The notes under the pieces are model-generated. The model did no database searches. It was given only the letters and a program-made list of their open reading frames with translations, and was not told the origin of the DNA. Of a stretch of DNA of 10,470 nt, positions 1 through 5,987 are shown in pieces. Position 1 is the stretch's first letter. Each line of letters opens with the position of its first letter. This DNA comes from Filomicrobium sp. (GTDB lineage: Bacteria; Pseudomonadota; Alphaproteobacteria; Rhizobiales; Hyphomicrobiaceae), in contig JAJFHK010000030.1 in assembly GCA_021775655.1 (NCBI GenBank), forward strand, positions 1 to 10,470, in the 5' to 3' direction. Both the position numbers and the translations under genes were made by a program.

Positions 1-594
1 GGCTTGCGTGAATTCGGCGACGGTCGCCACCGCCAGGTAGACGACACACCCGCAGGCGGTGGCGCCGGAATGGTGCTGCGAGCCGATGTCGTTGCTGCGG
101 CTGTCGATCATGCCCGCAACCAGGGTGCCAAATCAGCAAACCTACCGGCACTCTACCTTTCGCCGCGCGGCGCGCCGCTAACCCAACGCCTCGTCAAAGA
201 ACTCGCCGCAGGCCCCGGCGTGCTGCTGCTGGCTGGCCGCTTCGAGGGCGTCGACGAACGCGTCCTGGAAGCTCGCAACTTTCGCGAGATATCGATAGGC
301 GACTACGTGCTTTCCGGCGGCGAACTCGCAGCCATGGTGCTGATCGACGCCTGCGTCCGCATCATCCCCGGCGTGATCGGCGCCTCGGAAAGCCTCGCCC
401 ACGAAAGCTTCGAAGATGGCCTGCTGGAGTACCCGCAATTCACCCGGCCGCGCGAATGGGAAAGCCGCGCCATTCCAAACGTCCTCTTGTCCGGAGACCA
501 CGGCCGCATCGCCAAATGGCGCCAAAAGGAAGCCGAAAAGCTCACCCGCGCCCGCCGCCCCGACCTTTTACCGGCCAAACCGCAGAAAAAATAG
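1..594 (+). CDS. trmD: tRNA (guanine37-N1)-methyltransferase TrmD, 5' end missing
   Basis: TrmD transfers a methyl group from S-adenosylmethionine to N1 of G37 next to the anticodon, which prevents +1 frameshifting. The frame is already open at base 1 and the visible protein begins at the conserved region [20 protein letters not shown]. About 40 N-terminal residues therefore lie outside the window; the TTG at base 4 is internal, not a start. The SPOUT knot segments are all present: [14 protein letters not shown], then [20 protein letters not shown], which form the trefoil-knot SAM site. They are followed by [16 protein letters not shown], which carries the catalytic aspartate region, and [14 protein letters not shown]. 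The C-terminus after [10 protein letters not shown] is shorter than in E. coli. It is followed 183 bp later by rplS, the usual neighbour. Identification is secure. Confidence 0.97.
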   Translation, partial: GLREFGDGRHRQVDDTPAGGGAGMVLRADVVAAAVDHARNQGAKSANLPALYLSPRGAPLTQRLVKELAAGPGVLLLAGRFEGVDERVLEARNFREISIGDYVLSGGELAAMVLIDACVRIIPGVIGASESLAHESFEDGLLEYPQFTRPREWESRAIPNVLLSGDHGRIAKWRQKEAEKLTRARRPDLLPAKPQKK

Positions 595-628
595 CCTCAA
601 AGGCCCGCATTCTGAGGCAAATGGACCA

Positions 629-657
629 TCGACAGAGCGATCAATTTAGGGTACACG
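629..657 (+). promoter_or_regulatory. possible weak promoter for rplS
   Basis: In the trmD-rplS gap, TCGACA (629-634) and TACACG (652-657) are separated by 17 bp, which is sigma70-like spacing. The -10 match is poor. This is inference from spacing and partial consensus only; rplS may simply be co-transcribed with trmD. Confidence 0.22.
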
Positions 658-714
658 GACCCCACTATTTCCCCAGATATGGGTTGCCCAATTGGGCCGC
701 ACGAGCGGTGCCCC

Positions 715-768
715 TCCTCGGTCGAGGACAGGAGGCGACGCTCCTCTGCTGATTGAAAGCATCGAGGA
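715..768 (+). promoter_or_regulatory. candidate structured rplS leader overlapping the ribosome-binding site
   Basis: Short complementary blocks alternate here. TCCTC (715-719) can pair with GAGGA (724-728) around a 4-nt loop. AGGAG (730-734) can pair with CTCCT (741-745) around a 6-nt loop. TCCTC at 742-746 can instead pair with the Shine-Dalgarno GAGGA (764-768), ten bases before the rplS ATG. The second and third pairings are mutually exclusive, so the element could switch between an open and a closed ribosome-binding site. Autoregulatory leaders are known for many ribosomal protein genes, but this one is inferred by eye from five-base-pair stems. Confidence 0.35.
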
Positions 769-777
769 AAAAGAAAA

Positions 778-1491
778 ATGAACATCATCCAAGAACTCGA
801 ACAAGAGCAGATGCGCGCCATTTCCGCAAAGCGTGGCGTGCCAGAATTCGGTCCTGGCGACACCGTCAAAGTCATGGTGAAAGTCGTCGAAGGCAAAACC
901 GAACGCCTGCAAGCCTATGAGGGGGTTGTTATCTCCCGTTCCGGTAGCGGCCTCAACGAGAACTTCACCGTGCGAAAAATTTCCTACGGGGAGGGTGTAG
1001 AGCGCGTTTTCCCGATCTTTTCGCCGCTGATTGCTGAAATCGAAGTTGTTCGCCGTGGCCGTGTCCGCCGAGCCAAGCTTTACTACCTTCGTGGTCGCCG
1101 CGGCCGCTCGGCTCGCATCCCCGAACGTACAGATGTGCGCGCGCGCCGCCTCAATGCAGCGTGGAAAGGCTTCAAGAAGCAAAAAGGCCAGCCTGACGAT
1201 CTCGCACAGATCAACGGCATCGACGAGCAACTGCTGTCACGCCTGAAGCAGCTCAACTGCGTTAAACTCGAGCAGATCGCCAACTTCTCAGACGATGACA
1301 TTGCTAATATCGACGAGTTCCTGAATCTCGACGGCCAGATCGAAAAACAGGACTGGGTCGGCCAGGCACAAAACCTGATCGCCGAAGCGGCTGCCGCCGA
1401 AGCAGTAGCCTCCGCGGAAGCTGAAGAAGCCGCCGCGGCTGCAGAAGCCGAAAAGGCTGCAGCAGAGCAAGAGAAGAAAGACGCCGAATAA
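778..1491 (+). CDS. rplS: 50S ribosomal protein bL19 with long C-terminal extension
   Basis: bL19 sits at the 30S-50S interface of the ribosome. Residues 1-116 are a complete bL19: an N-terminal helix, [20 protein letters not shown], the [11 protein letters not shown] loop, [17 protein letters not shown] and the basic end [20 protein letters not shown]. The usual family length is about 115-130 residues, whereas this protein has 237. Residues 139-202 (from [18 protein letters not shown] to [10 protein letters not shown]) look like a helix-hairpin-helix-type module. It resembles extensions I know from alphaproteobacterial bL21 and the NuoE C-terminus. Residues 203-237 are almost only Ala, Glu and Lys and probably form a charged helix or a disordered tail. 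The ATG has GAGGA ten bases upstream and the expected MNIIQELE start. An intrinsic terminator follows. Confidence 0.96.
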   Translation: MNIIQELEQEQMRAISAKRGVPEFGPGDTVKVMVKVVEGKTERLQAYEGVVISRSGSGLNENFTVRKISYGEGVERVFPIFSPLIAEIEVVRRGRVRRAKLYYLRGRRGRSARIPERTDVRARRLNAAWKGFKKQKGQPDDLAQINGIDEQLLSRLKQLNCVKLEQIANFSDDDIANIDEFLNLDGQIEKQDWVGQAQNLIAEAAAAEAVASAEAEEAAAAAEAEKAAAEQEKKDAE

Positions 1492-1522
1492 TCGTCGACT
1501 AAACCGGCCAACATCGAACAAG

Positions 1523-1559
1523 AAGCAGTCCGCGACTAAAATCGCGGGCTGTTTTGTTT
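1523..1559 (+). terminator. intrinsic terminator after rplS
   Basis: CAGTCCGCGA (1526-1535) pairs with TCGCGGGCTG (1542-1551) through ten base pairs, including one T-G wobble, around the loop CTAAAA. TTTTGTTT follows at 1552-1559. The flanking AAG and TTT allow slight extension of the stem. It lies 32 bp after the rplS stop and should end the trmD-rplS transcript. The convergent L,D-transpeptidase gene ends 40 bp further on and may use the same hairpin from the other side, although the T-rich tract there is weaker. Confidence 0.88.
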
Positions 1560-1598
1560 ACGCAGCGACACGATATGGTTCCGCATCCTCTGCCATAC

Positions 1599-2123
1599 TT
1601 ATTCGATGTGCAGCCTCGTTTCCGGCCCAATCCAAGACAACAGCAATCGAAGGTCGCGGCTCCGAAGCGCGATGCACCCTTCCGTCGGCTTGAGCCCGGC
1701 AGAATTCTCGCATGCAACGTGCATGAAAATCGCGCTGCCCCTGGCTTGCACTCGCGGCCTATCATTGTGACCGACCACGACGACGATGTCGTAGAGGGCA
1801 TCGCTGCGCCACATCCGTTCAGCACTGGCGGAATAGGGATGGTGCACAAATCGGTTGTAGTTACGGTCGAATGCCGCATCGCACCAGCCGTCCTCGGGTC
1901 GGAGGGCCCATAGCGGCAACCGCGTCGCCCGCCGAACAATTCGATCGGCCCTGTAGAACGCTTGCCTGAGCGGCCATACCCCCCGTGGCGAAGCCCCATC
2001 ACCTTCCCGCTTGTTTACCAACACGCCAGAGCGCCCGATCGCACAGTGCAGAATCAGGGGCCCCGCCCTGAGGATTCCTTGCGCCCGATGGCCGGGCCGC
2101 CGGTTGACGTAGATGTGTTTCAT
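1599..2123 (-). CDS. L,D-transpeptidase family (YkuD domain) protein
   Basis: YkuD-domain enzymes form or exchange L,D-peptide bonds in peptidoglycan, or attach lipoproteins to it, through an active-site cysteine. This 174-residue protein is essentially one YkuD domain. GRSGVLVNKREGDGASPRG (about 30-48) is the typical early segment and LPLWALRPEDGWCDAAFDRNYN follows. The catalytic region has GSAIFMHVA (His135) and PTEGCIAL (Cys150). In this short subfamily the arginine of the classic GCIR motif is replaced by alanine. I chose the ATG at 2123 because homology begins at KHIYVNRRPG. The frame stays open 87 codons further upstream, but that part runs across the opposite response-regulator gene and is low in protein character. 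No signal peptide or clear Shine-Dalgarno is visible, so localisation is open. It is divergent from the response regulator. Confidence 0.87.
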   Translation of the reverse strand: MKHIYVNRRPGHRAQGILRAGPLILHCAIGRSGVLVNKREGDGASPRGVWPLRQAFYRADRIVRRATRLPLWALRPEDGWCDAAFDRNYNRFVHHPYSASAERMWRSDALYDIVVVVGHNDRPRVQARGSAIFMHVACENSAGLKPTEGCIALRSRDLRLLLSWIGPETRLHIE

Positions 2124-2260
2124 TGTGTGCTGAGCCAATATTGCAGCAAGCCCGTTCTTGAGCCAAACACGTCCGGCTGAACGCTTAACACATAAACGTG
2201 CTAACCCACTGCCGCAGGCCGCCAGATTGCGCGTCCCTAGGGTATTCAAGCGATCCCGTG

Positions 2261-2270
2261 TTAGATAATG
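2261..2270 (+). promoter_or_regulatory. possible -10 element for the response regulator gene
   Basis: TTAGATAATG contains a good extended -10-like TAGATAAT about 40 bp before the response-regulator ATG, inside the 185-bp divergent region. No convincing -35 sequence stands 16-18 bp upstream, so it may need an activator, or it may be chance. Confidence 0.3.
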
Positions 2271-2308
2271 TCCGGCTACGACGAAGCACTGTCTGGAGCG
2301 ACGACGAA

Positions 2309-2995
2309 ATGAGCAATGTCCGCAAGATCCTGATCGTGGATGACGACGACGAACTGCGCGATTCCCTACGGGACCAGCTGGCATTGCACGACGAATTCGA
2401 AGTCACCGTCGCTGACGCGGCAGCCCGCGGCATTGAGACCGCCAAAGCCGAGCACCATGACCTCGTCCTGTTTGACGTCGGTCTTCCCGACATGGACGGT
2501 CGCGAGGCGGTAAAAATCCTCCGCAAATCCGGATTCAAGTCGCCGATCATAATGCTGACCGGCAACGAATCAGATGCCGATCAGATCCTCGGCCTCGATG
2601 CCGGCGCAAACGACTACGTCACCAAGCCATTTAAGTTCGCCGTGCTACTCGCAAGAATTCGCGCTCAGCTCCGGCAGCACGAACAATCTGAGGATGCCGT
2701 CTTCACGATCGGGCCCTACACATTCAAACCCGCCTCCAAACTCCTGGTCGACGAGAAGGGTTCTAAAATTCGCCTGACTGAAAAAGAAACCTCGATCCTC
2801 AAGTTTCTTTATCGCTCTGGCGAAAAGGTCATCACGCGCGACGTGCTGCTTCATGAGGTGTGGGGCTACAACGCCGGCGTCACCACGCACACTCTGGAAA
2901 CCCACATCTATCGGCTACGACAGAAAATTGAAAAAGACCCGTCAAATGCCGAGCTACTGGTCACCGAGACAGGTGGCTACAAACTCGTCCCCTAA
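2309..2995 (+). CDS. OmpR/PhoB-family DNA-binding response regulator
   Basis: This is a two-component transcription factor of 228 residues. The receiver domain (about 5-120) has the acidic cluster D11-D13, phosphoacceptor Asp56 in LVLFDVGLPDMDG, Thr84 in IIMLTG and Lys106 in VTKPF, so it should be phosphorylatable. The winged-helix output domain (about 140-228) contains LTEKETSILKFLYR, VITRDVLLHEVWGYN and the recognition helix TTHTLETHIYRLRQKIE. The ATG at 2309 is chosen because MSNVRKILIVDDD is a standard receiver start and GGAG lies 11 bases upstream; the more upstream ATG at 2198 adds unconserved residues. No histidine kinase is nearby, so it is an orphan here. The sequence reminds me of the alphaproteobacterial envelope regulator CenR. 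That would suit the divergent L,D-transpeptidase, but the identity is not certain enough for a symbol. Confidence 0.93.
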   Translation: MSNVRKILIVDDDDELRDSLRDQLALHDEFEVTVADAAARGIETAKAEHHDLVLFDVGLPDMDGREAVKILRKSGFKSPIIMLTGNESDADQILGLDAGANDYVTKPFKFAVLLARIRAQLRQHEQSEDAVFTIGPYTFKPASKLLVDEKGSKIRLTEKETSILKFLYRSGEKVITRDVLLHEVWGYNAGVTTHTLETHIYRLRQKIEKDPSNAELLVTETGGYKLVP

Positions 2996-3048
2996 AAGTC
3001 GGCACGAAAACCTAACCACCGCAGTATAGTCACGTACCGGCTTCGAAG

Positions 3049-3088
3049 CGCGTCCATTTCCGTGACCGATAAAGCACGCGTCCATTTC
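3049..3088. repeat. 12-bp direct repeat
   Basis: CGCGTCCATTTC occurs at 3049-3060 and again at 3077-3088, 28 bp apart start to start, in the 204-bp gap after the response regulator. The flanks differ, so it is not a larger duplication. The rest of 2996-3199 shows no convincing gene, terminator or promoter. Confidence 0.7.
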
Positions 3089-3199
3089 GCGAATCGCAAT
3101 AGTCTCTCGACCGAACGTCAAGCGATATTCAGGCTTTGAGATCATCAGCCCGCTATCGTCGTTCGGATCACTATTGGCGATTTAATCGAGATAGACCAG

Positions 3200-4000
3200 A
3201 TGGCTGCCCCTTCAACCAAAAGGCAACGAGCAGCGCGAGAAAGGCTCGCGGAAATTCTCGACCACCCATCCAGCGCCTTCATCATTCATTACGCTTGCCA
3301 AAGCTTCAGCCAGCCGCAGATCTATGGTTCTCCGCGAATAACATCGATTGCGATCCGCAACATTGGAACCGGACAAACGACGTCATACTCGATCCACGAA
3401 GAACTTGAATTGGCCAATATCCCGGTGAGCGATGTGCATGAGCACTTGGACCAACTCGAATTCCGAATGCTTGATAGGTATTTCGTCTACCTCCGCGAGA
3501 ACCGGAACTTCCGTTTTCTGCATTGGAATATGCGCGACCAGAAGTTTGGATTTCCGGCGATCGAACATCGCTTCAGAACCCTTGGCGGGACCCCGTTCGA
3601 GCTTCCCGAACAAAACCGGCTCGATCTCGCAATTATTGCAAGCGACATCTACGGCAGCGGCTATTTGCCGAAACCATACCTGCGAAACCTGGCGGAGAGG
3701 AACGGGCTGACGATCGCCGGATTTCTTTCTGGCGCCGAAGAACCCGCCGCCTTCGCCAACGCGCAGTTTGCAAGAATCCTTCAATCGACATTATGCAAAG
3801 TCACTGTGCTGTCGGATGTCGCCAGTCTCATCCACGACAGCACACTAAAAACGGACGCAACCTTATGGACGCTGAATCGCGGTCGGGTGCGGGAGATCTG
3901 GCATCGATATCAAAACGACCCGGTCGCCGCGTTCATCAGTATTGCTGTCAGTATGGGAGCATCATTCTTCGCGGTTCTCGAATTTCTGAACCAACGATAG
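3200..4000 (+). CDS. uncharacterised protein with C-terminal membrane anchor
   Basis: I cannot assign a function. The 266-residue product begins with a basic, helical stretch (KRQRAARERLAEIL) and has a probable beta-rich segment at about 44-65 (SPRITSIAIRNIGTGQTTSY). A helical region with FLHWNMRD (106-113) and FPAIEHRFRTLGG (118-130) follows, then LDLAIIASDIYGSGYLPKPYLRNL (141-164) and LSGAEEPAAFANAQF (176-190). Residues 241-262 (PVAAFISIAVSMGASFFAVL and on) form one hydrophobic helix followed by only four residues. This is the layout of a tail-anchored protein whose main domain faces the cytoplasm. The layout is coherent and I believe I have seen similar uncharacterised bacterial proteins, which supports a real gene. 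No signal peptide is seen. ATG 3200 has only a weak GAG upstream. The G+C content looks slightly lower than in the neighbours. It converges on the cyclic-nucleotide-binding gene with a 4-bp gap. Confidence 0.85.
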   Translation: MAAPSTKRQRAARERLAEILDHPSSAFIIHYACQSFSQPQIYGSPRITSIAIRNIGTGQTTSYSIHEELELANIPVSDVHEHLDQLEFRMLDRYFVYLRENRNFRFLHWNMRDQKFGFPAIEHRFRTLGGTPFELPEQNRLDLAIIASDIYGSGYLPKPYLRNLAERNGLTIAGFLSGAEEPAAFANAQFARILQSTLCKVTVLSDVASLIHDSTLKTDATLWTLNRGRVREIWHRYQNDPVAAFISIAVSMGASFFAVLEFLNQR

Positions 4001-4004
4001 CAAT

Positions 4005-4403
4005 TCACGATTCGCCTGCATTACCCTTTGCAGCGATCGCATCATCCAGCCGCCGTAGCCGCTGTGCCAGAACTCGTAGAACATAAAGCGCGAATTCAGG
4101 CTCGAAGGTCACCTGGGCCAGGAACTCGGCACGATTGAGAATCGCGACTTCCGTGTTCGTTGCTACCAGCGCGGCCGCACTTCGTGGGCTATCGTCGATC
4201 AGTGACATCTCGCCGAAAATTCCACCCGGCCCCACGCTTTCTAGTACGCGGCCAAACATAAGAATGTCGACGAGGCCGGAGCGCACAACATACATCGTGC
4301 CGCCTTCCTCATTAGCAAGGAACACCTTTTCACCGGCCTGAAAACTCGCGAACGGCACACCGGCACGCTCCAGTTTGTCTAAGTCGATCGGGCCTTGCGA
4401 CAT
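4005..4403 (-). CDS. stand-alone cyclic-nucleotide-binding domain protein (Crp-like, no DNA-binding domain)
   Basis: This 132-residue protein is one cNMP-binding beta-barrel: FQAGEKVFLANEEGGTMYVVRSGLVDI (about 21-47), then VGPGGIFGEMSLIDDSPRSAAALVA (57-81) and the helix VLRVLAQRLRRLDDAI at the end. The phosphate-binding cassette has Gly64-Glu65 and Arg74-Ser75, the residues that contact ribose and phosphate in CRP, so nucleotide binding is plausible. There is no helix-turn-helix, so it is not a complete Crp/Fnr regulator. Such proteins may act as sensory subunits or partners of other proteins; the target is unknown. It starts 39 bp after the leuC stop, in the same direction, and is probably co-transcribed with leuC. 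Its ribosome-binding site is buried in inverted repeats. The ATG at 4403 is the only sensible start. Confidence 0.9.
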   Translation of the reverse strand: MSQGPIDLDKLERAGVPFASFQAGEKVFLANEEGGTMYVVRSGLVDILMFGRVLESVGPGGIFGEMSLIDDSPRSAAALVATNTEVAILNRAEFLAQVTFEPEFALYVLRVLAQRLRRLDDAIAAKGNAGES

Positions 4404-4429
4404 TTGGAGAGAACTCCAATTTCAATTGG
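4404..4429 (-). promoter_or_regulatory. overlapping inverted repeats covering the ribosome-binding site
   Basis: TTGGAG (4404-4409) and CTCCAA (4414-4419) form a perfect six-bp hairpin with a 4-nt loop, directly abutting the ATG of the cNMP-binding gene. CCAATT (4416-4421) and AATTGG (4424-4429) form a second perfect inverted repeat that shares CCAA with the first. In the mRNA the probable Shine-Dalgarno GGAG is paired in the first hairpin and half paired in the second, so the two structures exclude each other. A role in limiting translation, or protein binding to the DNA palindromes, is inference. Confidence 0.5.
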
Positions 4430-4442
4430 CGCTGTAACCTGT

Positions 4443-5855
4443 TCAAGCACTCGGTTGCCAGCTCCGAATATCGACAAACTTGCCTTCGAGAGCAGCCGCT
4501 GCCGCCATCTTCGGTGACACCAGATGCGTGCGCCCCTTGAAACCCTGGCGACCCTCGAAGTTGCGGTTCGATGTCGAAGCGCAACGCTGACCCGGCTTGA
4601 GTTGGTCCGGGTTCATCCCAAGACACATGGAGCAACCTGGCTCACGCCACTGGAAGCCCGCTGCGACAAAAATCTTGTCGAGACCCTCTGCTTCTGCCTG
4701 CGCTTTGACGAGACCCGAACCTGGTACGATCATCGCATAATCGAGCTTGTCCGAGACCTGATGTCCTTCGACTATTGCAGCGACTTCGCGCAAATCCTCA
4801 ATGCGCCCATTGGTGCACGACCCGATCCACACGACGTCGAGCGGGATGTCGGTAATGTTTGTTCCAGGTGTCAGACCCATATAGTTCAGCGCCCGCTCTA
4901 CCGAGGCGCGCTTATTGTCATCATCCACGGTTGCCGGGTCCGGCACCGTACCCGTGATTGCAACAACGTCTTCCGGCGAGGTTCCCCAGGTCAAAGTTGG
5001 TGGTAGCGATGCCGCATCGAGATGGATTTCCTTATCGAAATGCGCACCTTCATCCGAGTGCAGTGTCTCCCAATATTTCATCGCCATCTCCCAGGCGCCA
5101 CCTTTGGGAGATTTCGGCCGACCCTTTAGAAATTCGAATGTCTTCTCATCGGGAGCGATCATTCCTGCGCGCGCGCCGCCCTCGATCGTCATGTTACAGA
5201 CCGTCATGCGGCCTTCCATCGACAGATCCCGGATGGCTTCCCCGGCATACTCAATGACGTAACCTGTCCCGCCGGCGGTCCCGATCTCTCCGATAATCGC
5301 GAGAATGATGTCCTTGGCTGAAACACCCTCCGGCAACTTACCATCGACGACGACCCGCATATTCTTGGCCTTGTTCTGAACCAAAGTCTGGGTCGCCAGA
5401 ACGTGCTCGACTTCCGAAGTACCGATGCCGTGGGCCAATGCGCCGAAAGCGCCATGCGTTGAGGTGTGGCTGTCGCCGCAGACAATGGTGGTGCCTGGCA
5501 GCGTGAAGCCCTGTTCAGGCCCAACGACGTGGACAATCCCCTGCCGCTCATCAAGCTCATTGAAATACTCGATGTCGAATTCGGAAGCATTCTTGGCAAG
5601 CGTTTCGACTTGCAGAGCACTTTCCGGGTCCTCGATACCCTGCGACCGGTCTGATGTCGGCACGTTGTGGTCTACGACCGCCAGCGTCTTTTGCGGCGCG
5701 CGCACCTTTCGCCCGGCCATGCGCAAACCTTCGAAAGCTTGCGGACTGGTCACCTCATGCACGAGATGCCGATCGATATAGAGCAGGCATGTACCGTCTT
5801 CCTGCCTGTCGACGGTGTGATCATCGAAGATCTTGTCGTAGAGCGTCTTGGCCAT
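4443..5855 (-). CDS. leuC: 3-isopropylmalate dehydratase large subunit
   Basis: LeuC with LeuD interconverts 2- and 3-isopropylmalate in leucine synthesis; it is a cytoplasmic aconitase-family enzyme with a [4Fe-4S] cluster. The 470-residue product has the expected start [13 protein letters not shown], the motifs [11 protein letters not shown] and [31 protein letters not shown], and the three cluster cysteines: Cys347 in [13 protein letters not shown] and Cys408 and Cys411 in [12 protein letters not shown]. It ends with [11 protein letters not shown] and [16 protein letters not shown], as in full-length family members (E. coli has 466). I chose the ATG at 5855 by homology. An in-frame GTG at 5888 with AGGA upstream would add 11 unconserved residues. 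The lsrB-like gene lies 132 bp upstream and the cNMP-binding gene 39 bp downstream. leuD is not in the window. Confidence 0.97.
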   Translation of the reverse strand: MAKTLYDKIFDDHTVDRQEDGTCLLYIDRHLVHEVTSPQAFEGLRMAGRKVRAPQKTLAVVDHNVPTSDRSQGIEDPESALQVETLAKNASEFDIEYFNELDERQGIVHVVGPEQGFTLPGTTIVCGDSHTSTHGAFGALAHGIGTSEVEHVLATQTLVQNKAKNMRVVVDGKLPEGVSAKDIILAIIGEIGTAGGTGYVIEYAGEAIRDLSMEGRMTVCNMTIEGGARAGMIAPDEKTFEFLKGRPKSPKGGAWEMAMKYWETLHSDEGAHFDKEIHLDAASLPPTLTWGTSPEDVVAITGTVPDPATVDDDNKRASVERALNYMGLTPGTNITDIPLDVVWIGSCTNGRIEDLREVAAIVEGHQVSDKLDYAMIVPGSGLVKAQAEAEGLDKIFVAAGFQWREPGCSMCLGMNPDQLKPGQRCASTSNRNFEGRQGFKGRTHLVSPKMAAAAALEGKFVDIRSWQPSA

Positions 5856-5899
5856 GAACGAAGAGGTCCGTTGGTTATGTGGCTTCACTGGTTCCTGCT

Positions 5900-5928
5900 T
5901 AAATAGCCCCGTCGCGGCAACTTCGCAA
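5900..5928 (-). promoter_or_regulatory. possible leuC promoter
   Basis: On the minus strand TTGCGA (5928-5923) and TATTTA (5905-5900) are spaced by 17 bp. The match is partial. A transcript from here would start close to the alternative GTG at 5888 and give the ATG at 5855 a leader of roughly 40 bases. Read-through from trxB-lsrB is an equal possibility. Confidence 0.25.
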
Positions 5929-5987
5929 TCGACGGCAGCACCAGCATGCTGTTGGCCCGGATTAGCACTTCTTGCGCACCGGTCAGG

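Noticed and set aside
594..618. GCCTCA...TGAGGC hairpin at the trmD stop codon
   Set aside because: It is a six-bp stem with a 13-nt loop and no T-tract, and rplS is usually expressed with trmD, so a terminator call is not justified.
646..1230. 194-codon minus-strand frame opposite rplS
   Set aside because: It is an antisense shadow of a conserved ribosomal gene, with no motif of its own.
2124..2384. Upstream extension of the L,D-transpeptidase frame
   Set aside because: The frame is open for 87 more codons, but it crosses the start of the response regulator, is rich in Arg and Cys without pattern, and contains no signal peptide. Family similarity begins at the ATG at 2123.
2954..3145. 63-codon minus-strand frame after the response regulator
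   Set aside because: It covers the direct repeat and part of the response regulator end. It is short, lacks a ribosome-binding site and matches nothing I recognise; it could be a relic but cannot be supported.
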